Under the pieces are notes generated by a model. The model did not search any database. It was not told the origin of the DNA and saw only the letters and a list, made by a program, of their open reading frames with translations. From contig CM054178.1 in assembly GCA_028829895.1 (NCBI GenBank), positions 69,451,835 through 69,515,834 of the forward strand: DNA of 64,000 bases. Reading direction: 5' to 3'. This DNA is from Sinotaia quadrata. Lineage: Eukaryota; Mollusca; Gastropoda; Architaenioglossa; Viviparidae. This document shows positions 11,602-24,387 of the stretch, in pieces. A program made the position numbers and the translations under genes. Numbering within the stretch: position 1 is the first letter of the stretch; every line of letters starts with the position of its first letter.

Positions 11602-14600
11602 ATGGCGTCAAAAATTGTCGTGGCTGAAGGTCAGTTGAAAAAAATAAGTTTTTAGGCCGGAAATACGGTTTAAATTGAGTAAAGAATTATAGGTACAATT
11701 TATTTGAAACATTCTGCAGCTATATTTTGGAATTTCATTTTATCTGTCGCTGCTCTTAATGTATATTTTTAAAATTGTTAAATTTAGTCACGTTTTGTTT
11801 TAGGCCTACTGTTTTACTTTTAGAGATCGCCAATTAGCTCAGATTCAGAAACAAATAATAAAATCGAGCTGCAGTCACCCATCATTGAAAAAAATTAATC
11901 ATTTTGATTTTTAAAAAATATAGCCTCACTTTATACTGTACTATGATTTTTATAAATAAATATATATATATAGCCTTTCTAAAGTTTCTTATAAAGTTAT
12001 AGGTCTAGGCTATATGGGCAAACTTTGAGAAACAAAATAACTTTGATACAAATTATTAGAAATTGACAACGGAAGACAATTTAATATTTTAATAGAGTGA
12101 ACTTAATTTGAAATAGTTAATTTCATTTGACCATTTCATGCCATCCAAATAAAGAACATGTTTGGTACGTCGATTATCAGAATTAAATATAATTAATAAA
12201 ATTAAAAAGTTAATGTTAATACTATTAAATAGATATTAAATCAGTGGGCCCTAACTATATTAATTTTCTTACAAACTGTGTTTTCAGCGCCTGCCTGGAA
12301 GCGGGCTCTGCAACGTTGGGCCTATTACAAATCTTATTTTCCTACAGTTGGTAAGTTAAAACTATTGTTACTACTTTGACCTTATGAGTTTTTGTTAAGT
12401 AAATACCTAAATAGTGCATTCATTAGATTATAACATAGGCTTATGGCGTTATGCATTAGGTTATTATTTATAATATTAAGTAGTTGTTTTATACGAAATT
12501 ATAGTTTTATCATTTTTCGGAATTTAGTAGTTGTCCGCTATTGGCATATAGAGGCTGGTTCTACCTATTTTAATCAATTAATGCTTAGTGCTATTACTAA
12601 TACTAATACTAATAGTAATACAAGTATACTATAGTTAATAAGTTATACTATTGTTTGAATTCATAAGATTTTAAAAAATATTAATATTGTTATTGGAAAA
12701 TTTGAAAAAAGGGAAGATATATATATTGACTTACCATTATTTGTCTTGCAAAATGTATTAATGGATTATATATTTGTTTCATTCCTTTGTACCTGTTTCA
12801 AACAATCATAATTAAATTCATATACACATGCATGCATACTAATATAAATATTAGTATTAGAAGCAAACTCCTTTCAGAAAAAGAAAAAGAAAAATAGGAA
12901 ATAAAAACCAGAATAAACTAGTATTTTTATGAAAAGTTGTTTATAATTATTTTATTCTTTAATTTGAAGAAGACTTTTGAGTTTGTAGTAGGATCATTCT
13001 CTGGGCAAGTGTACCATTTTGTGTCATGAAGTGCAAAAAAATAGAGTGGATTAAATCTAATTATTTTACATGACTTAAAGACTACAACAGGGTCTAATGC
13101 TCACATAAAGCATAGGAGTTTGAAATATGTAAATGTTTCTGTTGAAAACTTAGAAAAATGGGTTTAGATGTATTTTATCAGAAATTTTTTGTAAAAGAAT
13201 GCTGCTTTAAAGTTTAATGTATTATCACTTCTATTTTTCTAAAAAAACCTTGGTACTGTAACTTGTGTAAGTTAGTTGGAATATTTATAACAATGAAAAT
13301 GAAAGAAAATGGCTCTATGTGTGCATGTCACAAAAAGAGGTGCCATATTTTAGTTCAAAACAAATTTGTAACACAAATAATTACAAAATAAATAACACAT
13401 ATTCATGCATGATTGCATCTAAATGATCTATATAATGTATCTCTCACATAATTTCTGAATATATAGAATACAAACACATGATATTTAAATGCTTTATTTT
13501 AAGAAAACACATTTCAAATGAACCCACCTTTCATGGCACACTTGCCTAGAGAATGAGCCAGTATCCTTACAGAAAATGGGTCAAATTTTTTAAACCTTAG
13601 TCTCTTGTAATTTTAATGATACAAGCATGATCCTACACTCAGTTGTGATATGCTTTGCTGAACTGGTAGCTTATCTGAAAACAGGTTGCTTGTTGTTTTG
13701 GTTGTATATGTATGTGGGTTGTATTGTTCGTTTTTAAAGATAGTTAATATGTCTGCCTAAAACAATTATTTGACAGTTTTAGTCTGAATAATAATTACTA
13801 GATTGGTTTTACTTTTAATATTACAGTGCTGTTGTAGAGCTGTTTTTTGTGCTTTTAATTGTAAATTATTTTTTATTATAGGTAACAATTATATGCATTT
13901 CTGAATACAATATATGTTTTGTTTTTGTCTGAAGGGAGGTTTTTTTTTCATTTCATTAATTGTTTAAAATGTTTCTTTTGAACTTGATTAGCTTGTGACA
14001 TTTTTTGTTTAGGTCTGATGCGTGATGATGTAATCCATGAAAGTCCAGATGTAACAGAAGCTATTAAGAGGTTGCCACCTGAGGTGTATGATGCACGTCA
14101 GTTTAGAATTTCTCGTGCCATTTACCTTTCACTGCGCAAAGAAATTCTACCAAAGGAAGAATGGACAAAGATGGAAGAAGTATGATATAATTATTGTTTT
14201 TACTTTTTTTAAAAATAGTTTAAAAAGCAGAAAACCAGTTTTTAAATATTGCACATTTGTTTCTTCACTAAAATCTGATAGAATATGATTAATTTACCAA
14301 GACTATTAATAAATGGTGCAGACTTTTTAAAAGTTGATGAATATAACATTCTATTCAATGCTCTGCTTACATTATATATATTTGTGTATATATATATATA
14401 TATATATATATTAAAGTAATGGTAGATAACGGCCCATCCACTCTATTTAATCCAAGACAATCAACATGTTGCATTAAAACATTTTCTGTGAAGACATTCT
14501 CATTTAGTTTTAGTGCTTAAGTTGTATGAATACATGTCTGTCCTTTGGGTGTTGATTTTAATTATTAGATCTGTTTTCTATGAGTATGTTTTAGACATAA

Positions 14601-16929
14601 AATTCTGTTTTTATTTTAATTAGGCAAAAATAATATTTTTTGTAGCAAAGAAGTGATTGCAATTTCTGAAGCAAACAAACCTGAAAATAATAATGTTGTT
14701 GAATTAGCAAAATTTGTTAATAATGTAAGTAAATATTTACAAAATATTTTCTGTTATTGTAATAAATTATGAACCTAGGAATTCTCATTTCACCAGAAAC
14801 AAAAACAGTCCATTGGTGGGAAATGCTGTATTTTGTATTCATTGATGTCGCAGCATTTTTCAGTATATTTCACTGTTAGTATTATCCTAGGTCCAGTAAT
14901 CATAACAACCTGGGGTTTTTTTTTATTAATGACAATGATTGGGGGCTCTGTTTCTCCCCCCTCCCCATTGGCCTCTGCTCTCACAGGAGCCTCATCCTTG
15001 GATGTTCTTGGTCCTGGTTGGCTCCTGTGAGGATTTCTTCTTCTCACTTGCCTCTTAAGACGATGGGGGACATGGTGTAGTGCAGATGGAATTGGATGGT
15101 TAGGCAGAGTGCTGGTGGTGGCTGTCCATATTGTTGAATTTTATTGTTTTGGGGTTTATTTTATGTTTGCCATCATCCCTTGTGGTCTGGTACCATAGCA
15201 TTTTTTTAAACTATAGGCATAAGGCCAGCAAGTTCTGAGCTTTTTAGTAATTCAAGGCCACCTCAGTCCCATTGACAGTTCTGAACTGTAATAATAGTAA
15301 GCTGCTTGAAAATTGTAGTCATAGTAATAGGCAGCATGTTCATGTAATAAGCTTTTCATCTAATATTCTTAGACAATAGGGCTTTTTTCAAAAACTATAA
15401 TAGTGGATTTGTCTTATAGGCAATCACTGTCTCAAGAAAATTATTCCCCTTGTATTCTTTAGATATTAGGGCATCCTTACCACAGTGGATTTGTGTCTTC
15501 TGCACATATAAATTTATAATAAACTTGTTATAATCGTGGACTTAAGTAAAACAGTACTGGACAGTTTCATCAGACTTTTCTGTTGTATAGCTTAGTGCTG
15601 TAAAATCAAAATAGGCTATCCCATAACGGAGCTCAACAGTAGCCCTGAAACTACAAAAAATTTTCATTAAAAGTTCATATGTGCAGGCCTTGGCTAATCC
15701 ATCGCTCTGACCTTTATGCACAAAGGATGATTCATGATTCATCTGATTGCATTTCTCATTCTGGATACATGTATTAGGTTTTTGGCTTTAGTAAATATTG
15801 TATTTTAGGTTAGGATGTGAGCATCTGCTTTATGGTAACGATTAAGAAAAGGCTTTGTGAATATTTTAACTCTTAACTTTATGTTGCTTTAGATCTAAAA
15901 TTTTATTGAATATTTTGTGAAAGAAAATATTTATAACGTAAAAATTATAAATATAATTAATAATATTAAATAGTACAGCATATAAAAGAAAGAAAACCTG
16001 CTGTACCAATAATTATGATGTATTATATTAAAATTTTCATTTTATTTTAAAATAATTAATTTGATGAAACTATGAAGCACAAACCAACAGGTCTAAGTTT
16101 GGGTGATTTTTTTTTTTTTTTTTTAAAGAAGGCTATTGATGTCAGTAATTATACATGTGAAACATAAGTGGTAAACAACTGCCATTATACTGCAGTGAAT
16201 ATTTATTTGTTGGCACTTTACAAAATTCAGTTAATGGAAATAATATTTTTTTTAATTGTGCAGTTCGATTATTTTTGCAAAAAATACTTAATTTAACAAT
16301 TTAATAATTAATTAACATTAATGTAATCACCAACAGTACAAAGAGTTAGCTCCCATTATGTACATTTTTTAATAAAAAAATATAAATGTGTACATAAAAC
16401 TATTTGTAAAATAATTAAGTCAAAGTTAGATAAATGAATTTAGGTTTCTTGACAATCATTAACAGTAGACATGGTAGAAGTTAATTCATTGATTTTGTCT
16501 TCCATAAACTTGGTCATTCACAGTAGACATGGTAGAAGTTAATTCATTGATTTGTCTTCCATAAACCTGGTAATTCACAGTAGGTTTAACAGTAGTGAGT
16601 GTACATGATCATTTTCATAATATAGAAAAGTGTTAACAGCAGCTTTAGAGACTTTCTCTTGAATGGATACTGAAGTTTCATGGGAGTGTGTTAGCTGCAA
16701 GAAAGGTGCTAATATATTGTTTTGCCCTTGACAATGATTAACTCCTGTAGATGCTTGCATAGAATGGCCTCTTAATTTAAGTAGTTCAGGCCAAGAGAAT
16801 GGTAAGATGACCACTAGTCCCCATAAATAATGCACTTCACTTTGTTTTCAGGATATACGCTACCTCACTCCTTACATCCAACAAGTCATTCAGGAGAGGG
16901 AGGAGAAGGAGGAATGGAACAAGAAATAA
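11602..16929 (+). CDS. UQCRB: Cytochrome b-c1 complex subunit 7 (UQCRB/QCR7), 4 exons
   Basis: Coding exons 11602-11629, 12288-12350, 14013-14179 and 16852-16929 join to 336 nt, 111 residues plus stop, the same length as the human protein. All borders are GT/AG and phases close. The protein begins [17 protein letters not shown] and contains the family blocks [46 protein letters not shown] and [19 protein letters not shown], ending NKK. UQCRB is a small nuclear-encoded subunit of mitochondrial respiratory complex III on the matrix side. It contacts cytochrome b and helps early assembly and the ubiquinone site. It has no cleavable presequence, as expected. The ATG at 11,602 is the only candidate giving the conserved N-terminus. 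Intron 3 (2.7 kb) contains a dispersed repeat. Confidence 0.96.
14387..14411. repeat. TA dinucleotide microsatellite
   Basis: Simple TATATA run of about 25 bases in UQCRB intron 3. Confidence 0.8.
15545..15840. repeat. Copy C of a dispersed repeat family
   Basis: In UQCRB intron 3. It shares ordered blocks with 59,420-60,240: CAGACTTTTCTGTTGTA..CTTAGTGC, then CAGTAGCCCTGAAACTACAA, GCAGGCCTTGGCTAAT and TATTAGGTTTTTGGCTTTAG followed by TAAATATTGTATTTT. Here each block is present once, whereas at 59.6-60.2 kb two of them are amplified into tandem arrays. The family is not recognised; no coding sequence or terminal repeats were identified. Confidence 0.65.
16461..16577. repeat. 58/59-bp tandem duplication
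   Basis: Two near-identical copies starting ACAGTAGACATGGTAGAAGT and ending CCATAAAC.TGGT.ATTC, in UQCRB intron 3 about 280 bp before the last exon. A third, truncated start (ACAGTAGGTTTAAC) follows. Confidence 0.85.
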
Positions 16930-17075
16930 TGCTATAAGCAGTTAAATGTTGTTAACCTTTGAAATGAAAGTCAAACAGTTCTAACTTGTTTTATATTCAG
17001 CTATTATTTAATTTTGTGAACAATTATTACTAATAGTAGATACAAGATGTCAGCAGACAGAAGCTTACTAAATGT

Positions 17076-17081
17076 AATAAA
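17076..17081 (+). terminator. Candidate UQCRB poly(A) signal
   Basis: AATAAA hexamer 147 bases past the UQCRB stop codon, followed by a T/G-rich stretch (GAAATGTTTCATGTAGTAGT). It is the first canonical hexamer after the stop and is a likely transcript end. Confidence 0.6.
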
Positions 17082-17473
17082 TGAAATGTTTCATGTAGTA
17101 GTTATGTACTTGTATCACTGTGTGGTCACTATTATTTGTCTTCATATTCAAATTCTGTGAAAAACTAAAGCGTTTGATTTGTATGTAATATACCCCACAA
17201 GCTAAACCACTTTGTAGATATTACAGGACAAAAATATATCCTACAGAACTCTGGCAAGTAGTGTTATAGATCCACACAGCTGCAATACTCTGTTAAGTCC
17301 ACTTAGTAATTTCCAATTATTCAGTACAACTATTAGTGACTTGAAATCCCAGTTATTCAGTATTACTTCCAGAGACTAAAATGTCTTTATAATATATATA
17401 TATATTATTTTATATTCAGTAAGAGGACATGGCACAGACAGATTCCTAAGTAAAATCTTAATGCCTGATGTGG

Positions 17474-17790
17474 AAAATACCAGAATGTAAACTAGATATA
17501 ATATCATGCACAAAAATACCAGAACGTAAACTAGATATAATATTATGCACAAAAATACCAGAATGTAAACTAGATATATCATGCACAAAAATACCAGAAT
17601 GTAAACTAGATGTAATATCATGCACAAAAATACCAGAATGTAAACTAGATATAATATCATGCACAAAAATACCAGAATGTAAACTAGATATAATATCATG
17701 CACAAAAATACCAGAATGTAAACTAGATATAATATCACGCACAAAAATACCAGAATGTAAACTAGATATAATACGCACAAAAATACCTGG
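17474..17790. repeat. 38/39-bp minisatellite, 8 units
   Basis: Unit AAAATACCAGAATGTAAACT followed by AGATATAATATCATGCAC, eight copies with rare substitutions and one 4-base deletion. Because most units are 39 bp (a multiple of three) and lack stops, the array creates long periodic open frames on both strands; they are artefacts. Related single blocks (AATACCTGGATACAAAACTG) continue to about 18,080. Confidence 0.92.
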
Positions 17791-18324
17791 GAGTATGACT
17801 GGATGTGGTGTGATGAGTATGAACATGACATCAAACATTGAAAATGGTCTGCAGCTTCACTCACATTTATTGAAATTTACAACTGGTATGATGGCTTAAA
17901 TATGTACCTAGATACACAAAAATGTATGAATTCACAAATATTTGAAATATAAAAGCAGATGTGGTATCAGACAGAAATACCTCGATGTAAAACTGAAGAT
18001 GTGTCATGGATGCATATTAATTATTAAATGGAAAACCTGGATATGACATCACATGGAAATACCTGGATACAAAACTGATGCTGTGCATAGATTGCAGGAC
18101 TGGAACTATCATAAATTCAGACAAACAAATTTCAGTTACTTTATAAATACTCATATTTGTACTTAGCACTGAGTTTTTAAAAAAAAACAACTGCCTATCT
18201 GCAAAAGAATAAAATAGATACAGTTTTTATATTTTTAAAACCTTTCACTAAGTACAACTAATACTTTTATAACTATACATGTAAAGAGTTAAAAACTGAT
18301 TGAGATCACTGGGCAAAGTAAATA

Positions 18325-18448
18325 GTGCTCCAACCTATTTTTATTTCAACATGCATTCAAAAATTTAATCATGAATACATTACTACAGTGCTCCAACATT
18401 TTTATTTCAACATGCATTCAAATGCTTAATCATGAATACATTACTACA
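18325..18448. repeat. 62-bp tandem duplication
   Basis: Two copies of a block starting GTGCTCCAAC.TATTTTTATT and ending AATCATGAATACATTACTAC, with a small indel near the start. Confidence 0.85.
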
Positions 18449-20988
18449 CTGGTGTTCAATAAAAATAAAGTGGGTGCTTATTCAACAATTTCAAAAAGTT
18501 AATTGCTGTTTTCAAAGAGCATCACTGATGTGTATATACTGGTTTACATATACTGATGTATTTGTTTTTTATCGCTTCCATTATTCTCTTTATTGCTCTG
18601 ATTCAACAATTGTGTGTTTGTTTTGAATGTTTCATTTATATTGTTTTTCATTTAGCAATGCCTGTCACTGCAATAATGATGTGCATGACAATTTGAAGTA
18701 TGATGGGGTTATCTGGAGTGGAGTATCTAGGTTAAAGTTGACAGTGTGTCCATTGTTTTCTAAACTCAGAAATATTTTTATTTGCCTTTCTTGTAGTCTC
18801 ATCGGCTGTTTGAATTCTTCTAAACATATTCTCTGTTCTTCCAGTCTTTTGTTATGCTGTTACTGCTCTTCTATTATTTTTTTGTTCTGTTGACTTTCTT
18901 TTTCCTGTTTTTGTCATTCTTTTCTCCGATGATCCTTCTTTTTTTTCTCTTCTGGCATTCTTCCAGTCTATCATTTGTCTCCACCTAATTTTTAAGATAC
19001 TCCTTCAAATTGAAAACCTTTATCAGTGCTAAGAGATCCTTTCCAGCTGTTGCAGACTTATTTACCCTTTTGGATTCCCTGTATTTATATCATGGAGAAC
19101 TGAAATTATAGCAGAAGGTAGATTGGAAAATTACGAAGAGGTTGAAATTTTAATCTTTTATTTTCTTCAGAATTTCTGACTTGTTGAGAACTTAAAAGAT
19201 AAACTATAGGACAAAAGCAGTAAAACCTGCCTATAATGTAAAAATGTTGGATTGCCCTCCATTGAGGGCATGCATACTAAAGTTTGTATGCTGTTTTCAA
19301 CTTGTGTTCTCAAATTTTGGTAACTTATTCATTCATGGATAAATTACAACTTATGTTTATAAGTGCTGAAGATAACATTAGTGTAGACAATCCACCTATT
19401 AAGAAGCAGATTCTGAGACTGAAATCATTTGTAATTCAAAAGGAAATGGATTTTGAGGTACAGCAGGCGCCATAACAAATGCTAAAGCGATATGGTGTCA
19501 GATAATTATAGAATACAGTCTTCCTCTGGCTGCTGTCCATTTGCCTCAGAAGTGGTGAAACCAATGTTTTCTGATTCATAAGTCACCTAAGGTATCCACT
19601 ACATTATAAAATGATAAATTTTATCCAGTGCTTTTTTTTTTAGAAAACGTTAAAATAGTAATATAGAATACACTGCTTTATTATGCTCATAAAAAAAGGC
19701 TGTAAACACCCTCAGTACATGTATTTTCAAATAATTAAGATAAATGTACTAATATTACAAAGCAAAAATAGATTTTTTAAATACCTAATCTATCAGTAAA
19801 TCAGGACTTAACATTTTTTGTAAGATAATATATAAACCATTCAAGAACACCTAAAATAAATAGATGAGCATAAACTTTATTATTTTTGTGGGGTGGTGGC
19901 CTAGTAGGCACACAGCCGTACAAAGTAAATCATGAAAGTCTTATTTCATTTTAAAATCTAAACTGGGGGAGGAGGGGAACACTTTCTATTACCGAACTGA
20001 TGTCTGGCATTGTTGAATATGCCATCTTGCAACCTTTGTGAAGGCATCGTATCGTACCAGGCCATGAGTAGTTTGACAGCGTGAGGCTGAGTCAAGTATG
20101 AATCACTCGTCCGTTAGACCAATGTTGGCAACTGACGTAGGGCCAATCATACCAGGTGCAAATTTTACGACTTAACGTCCAACGTAAGCCAAATCCTTTC
20201 CAGACTTATTTTAATATTCCCCAACTTCTGTCTGATTTCTCTCTTTATTTGCGTGCACCATAGCCAGCCCTTTCTCAATATTACTACACGTCCCCAATTT
20301 TAGAAAATTTTATATATATATAAATACTTTTGAAAAGATGGTGTTTATAATATTACTACTGCCCGATAGTGAATACTTGGAGATTGAACTCTTAACATGA
20401 CCTTATATTTTTCCTGCATTTAAAGGAAAGAACGGGGGGGAGGGGTATGATCCTGAATTATCAAAAGCAGACAATGAACTACCAGATAAGGCAATGATTT
20501 TGAGTCTGATTCCCTAAGACCTGGCTAGTTATTAAATTACGCATCACGTATTATTTTTGTTTATGCAATAAAATTTTATGACGATTTGCCTTCAGCTGCG
20601 TATATTCGTTCCATGCCAAGATAATGGAGAGTGTCGTGTGGGTGTATGCTCAAGATCGATCGAGAGAGAGTGTGGGGAGAAGCAATAATTTTGACTATCC
20701 CGCCTGCTTCCAATTAGGAGTCAGGTAACTGGCTGCCAAGGCCACATTAGCTGAATGAAATCATAAATCTTGTAACCACGCATACACACCGTGCAGTTCT
20801 GACTGAAGATTTAACACCTCTCACCGCAGTAACAAATAAGAAAAACAAATTAAATCTAAAACATGCAGTAGTTGAAAATGAAACTTATGTACCAAGGATA
20901 ACGTAGCTAGCTTAGTGATTCATGCAGCAGTTTAAAGATTTAGGACGCATATTTTGTTCCTGTCCGTTTTTGCTTTATGCAGTAGAGT
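18449..20988. other. Intergenic sequence, no gene recognised
   Basis: Pyrimidine-rich stretch at 18,780-18,980, then AT-rich sequence with a few short open frames of no recognisable family. From about 19,890 the composition becomes less AT-rich (GGGGTGGTGGCCTAGTAGGC near 19,890; CpG-bearing sequence to 20,700). A GA run lies at 20,660-20,670. This is probably old transposon debris, but no element can be named. Confidence 0.35.
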
Positions 20989-21799
20989 GAGTGGGTGCAC
21001 AAACTCTGGCCCGCGAAGAGTCGCCGAGTGGCCCGCCATGTCAAACGAAAAAAGTCAAATGTTTACTCATACAATGAGTGATTTGAAACAAAGCAGCACC
21101 TCCTGACCCATTTTTCCAGGCGCTCCGTGCAGATGATATCTGCCCGCTGACATAACACTCACAGAGGCAAGAGAAAAGGCTATACCAAGATGGGCAGCAA
21201 ACCCTACACATACATGCTTGCCCCTTCCTGTGATGTGGTTGGTCAGTAGCTGTTAAGCCTTAGTGTCCGATCTACCACATTCTGTTGTTTATTTTGATTA
21301 TATTTTTGTGACAAAATGGCAGCTAATCGTAAAAGAAAAGTTGACAAGGAAAACCAGCAGTTTAATGATGACTGGATAATGCACTTGTCCACACCAGCAT
21401 ATTTGGCAGCACATACTGCTGCAAACAGGCTTTCTCACAGATGAAAATGAACAAAAGCAATACTTGCGGTCAGCTGACTGAAGATAATCTGAAGCAATTT
21501 TGCATCTTTCAATGTCAAACATCAAGCCGGACATTTTGAAGCTTGCAGATGACATGCAGCACTATCCATCACACTGACTTGACACAATGTTGACATATTC
21601 TAACATTTTTAGAATGAGTCTTAGTATACAACTTCTTTGTCATAATTATAGTCTTAATCGTCATTTGTGTGTTCTTAGATGTGATGTCCGTCTTGTATGG
21701 GACTATTTTGATCTTCACTTCTTTGTGCCCCCCCCCCTCCCCCGACGGTTTCGACAAGTCAGATTGTGGCCCCCGACTCAAAAAGTTTGTGCACCACTG
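20989..21799 (+). mobile_element. Internally deleted hAT element with transposase remnants
   Basis: Ends form imperfect inverted repeats: AGTGGGTGCACAAACT at the left and, reverse-complemented, CAGTGGTGCACAAACTTTTT at the right. AGTAGA is shared just outside both ends (an imperfect 8-bp target duplication). Inside, an ATG at 21,316 opens MAANRKRKVDKENQQFNDDW, very like the N-terminus of GTF2IRD2/ZBED-type hAT proteins. Soon after come CCKQAFSQMKMNKS and, one frame over, ILHLSMSNIKPDIL, matching the C-terminal hAT dimerisation region. The roughly 500 residues between are missing, so the element is an internally deleted, frameshifted derivative that would need transposase supplied elsewhere. 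The parent family is inferred from memory, not from a search. Confidence 0.75.
21722..21741. repeat. Poly-C tract
   Basis: Short C-rich run (CCCCCCCCCCTCCCCC) near the right end of the hAT element; a second G-run (about 10 G) lies at 21,876-21,886. Confidence 0.7.
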
Positions 21800-21809
21800 G
21801 AGTAGACTA

Positions 21810-23314
21810 AGTAATGCAGGTTTTTCTGTGTTGCGTCCAAAGTTGTCCATCTGTCTCAACCCGCAATGAAGTAGGGGGGGGGGGGAGAAAGAAAACACGA
21901 AAGCAAACACCAGCAATGTGTTGTTTTTTTCTCCCATGTTGATTGACACTGCGGGCTTACTCCTCTTTGGTAGGTAAAGTCCGCTGTGCAGTGTACCAGT
22001 CAAAGAGTGGTTTTAATAGAGGGTGAGTTGACTAACCACCTAAAAAGCAAGCTATTTACCTCGATTACTGCTCGTGGAAATCGTCAAAACTCATTCCCTC
22101 GCCAGCCTTTGACCCGCACGCATCGCGAGATCGCTATGGTTAACCGGAGAAGAAACGCGCAGGCAATTCACACCCCCAAAACTGAAAATGACGGCACCAC
22201 CTTTACAACTACATCAAGATGAGGTGCAAAATATGTGATGAAATACACCATCGCCACCAGCAACCACACAATCCTACTGACGCCAATAGACCTCATTACA
22301 GAACATTCTAGACTCACTTAAGGGGACATAGATAAATTTTACTTTGTTATCTTCAACCATGTTACATAATTTGTTGTAATCATTGACTAGAGCTGGTATA
22401 GCCAGAGAAATAATATCAAAATCATAACTAATAATAAAAGGGGAGATAACACCAGCTTGGGCATATCAGCCGATTTATCTGTTGGTACGTCATTTGAGTA
22501 ATAGCCCGAATCTATGGCATATTAGTGGAAAGGTAGGTCAGGCCATCCTGTTATTGCTGGTATTAGAAATAAAAAGTGAATCCATAATCCAATATTGATA
22601 TTTGGGAGTCTGATATAGTGACAGGGTCTTTAAACATAACTGGACACGTGACAAAGTCAAACATAGAAATGTGTAAAGATACAGGACCACCCTACTCCTC
22701 TAGAAAGAAAAACTAAACAAGCACTACCGCAATGGGCAAGTAGAATCCCAAATGATGGCTCTCTACCCAACAACACCCTACTATAAAACACAAAGAGGGA
22801 CAAAAAAGGCTTTTACCTGAACACATACACACCCAAACAGGGGAGGGAACAAAAGGGACAGTTTGCACATTAGCCCCATTATAACTAAACTAAAGACTGT
22901 CACACAAATCAGCATAGAATGCACCCCAAATCCTCACCCCACTCCCTGTGGAACATCCCCATCATATATCTCACGCTACTTAAACCCTCCAAAGACACAA
23001 GCAGCCCTTCAGACATCATTGTCTAAAAACACATAAAGAACACTCAACTCGCATGCACGCTTTGCGTACTCACTCATGGCGAGTTTTTCCACCCTTCGGT
23101 TTCCAGACGATGGCAGCGAACTATGGGTGAGTATAGACGAACACCTACAGGAATCAACAAAGAACAAAACACAGACATTAATTCTACACGCTACAGCTCC
23201 GTGGGTGCAAACGCCGGTTTGGTCTGAAACTGCCGTCTAATGCCTGTGGAGCAAAGATAAATCTACAACAACCTTCAACAATAATTTGCATCAGTTCACC
23301 ATGCGCCAACAAAG
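21810..23314. other. Repeat-like intergenic sequence, unidentified
   Basis: Moderate-GC sequence with C- and A-rich stretches and no convincing gene. Short open frames (for example 21,986-22,222) have no known similarity. The A/C-rich plus strand and abrupt composition changes suggest transposon debris; no ends were identified. Confidence 0.35.
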
Positions 23315-23321
23315 AAAACTA

Positions 23322-23549
23322 CGGATCTTTTCCAAATAAGCCCTGCCACTAATGCAAAAAGTGCACGCGCGAAAAGTTTAGCCCCGCCACTTTTTGCCAG
23401 CTCCAATTTAATGCACGCACGCAACTTTGACCTATTTCTGATGTCTAGACATTTGAATATAAAAGTACAAGTTTCATATCCTCTTTTTTATAATCTTTTT
23501 TGGGTGGCGGGGGTTAACTTTTTGGCGGGGCTTACCTGGAAAAGATCCG
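23322..23549. mobile_element. 228-bp foldback MITE with 7-bp target duplication
   Basis: Terminal inverted repeats of about 28 bp: left CGGATCTTTTCCAAATAAGC continuing CCTGCCA, and right (reverse-complemented) CGGATCTTTTCCAGGTAAGC continuing CCCGCCA; about 25 of 28 match. Inside, AAAAGTTTAGCCCCGCCAC (left) pairs again with GTGGCGGGGGTTAACTTTTT (right). The element is flanked by an exact direct AAAACTA at 23,315-23,321 and 23,550-23,556. It has no coding capacity. The superfamily is not assigned; the duplication size is near that of hAT/P-type elements, but the ends are not typical hAT. Confidence 0.8.
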
Positions 23550-23996
23550 AAAACTACAAGCTACAGGCACAAGACTCCATCTCACAACAGCAAACTCATC
23601 AACCTTATGTCTCAATGCATGAACTTCATGCAAGATTCAGCGCGCACCCATCACGTGAATACAAATCCCCCACGAACACACACCAATACATAGACCCATA
23701 TAAATGCTAAATTGCTGTTATACAAACACAATAAAATTACCCACACTGCAAAGTTGGTTACTAACATTCCCTCAACCATTGCACCCTTTATACCAGGGGT
23801 GTCCAAACGCCTGTCTTACCCCAGAAGCCCCATTAGATTCTATCTTCACGATATTCTCAGTCATGGTTTCCCTCTGGGGGGGAACCCCACAACCTCGCGG
23901 TGTGTCTGAGGTGGAGGGCAAGAGGACTGACGGAAGGGGGTGAAAAGGTAGCGCCAGTTTGGCGCACACCCTCAACTGCCTTCCGTCGATGGGCTT

Positions 23997-24194
23997 GTGT
24001 GTTGAGGCCTTCTTCTTTACGTTAGCTTCTTTTTCTCCGCAGGAATTGCGTGAAAACTTTGTGTGTTGGGGCCTTCTTCTTCTTTACGTTAGCTTCTTTT
24101 TCTCCGCAGGAATTGCGTGAAAACTTTGTGTGTTGGGGCCTTCTTCTTCTTTACGTTAGCTTCTTTTTCTCCGCAGGAATTGCGTGAAAACTTT
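23997..24194. repeat. 67-bp tandem repeat, 3 copies
   Basis: Unit GTGTGTTGGGGCCTTCTTCT ... TACGTTAGCTTC ... CCGCAGGAATTGCGTGAAAA, almost identical in copies two and three; the first has lost a TTC. It lies within the hAT-like element at 23,794-24,531. Confidence 0.92.
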
Positions 24195-24337
24195 TCATCT
24201 TCTGGATGTTCTCAGTTTGGGGGGGGATTTCTTTGGAGACGTCCTCTTCTCACTGTATTCTGAAGAGGGTGGAGGCCGCTGTGTGCTGCAGGTGATGTAT
24301 TTTGCTTTTGCTGATGCTTGTTCCGTTTTGACTGTAA

Positions 24338-24340
<3 letters not shown>

Positions 24341-24384
<44 letters not shown>
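24341..24384. repeat. GT dinucleotide microsatellite (22 units)
   Basis: Uninterrupted GT run inside the hAT-like element. Confidence 0.97.

Positions 24385-24387
<3 letters not shown>

Noticed and set aside
14790..15047. 85-residue minus-strand frame with an Arg/Pro-rich start, in UQCRB intron 3
   Set aside because: Some resemblance to retroelement ORF sequence, but no domain and no continuation; too weak to call.
17376..17899. Long open frames on both strands (up to 162 residues) with a 13-residue period
   Set aside because: They are produced by the 38/39-bp minisatellite, which is free of stops in several frames; there is no start context, splice site or protein-like composition.
19895..19912. 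tRNA A-box-like string TGGCCTAGTAGG, possibly a tRNA-derived SINE head
   Set aside because: No B box at the required distance and no cloverleaf could be folded.
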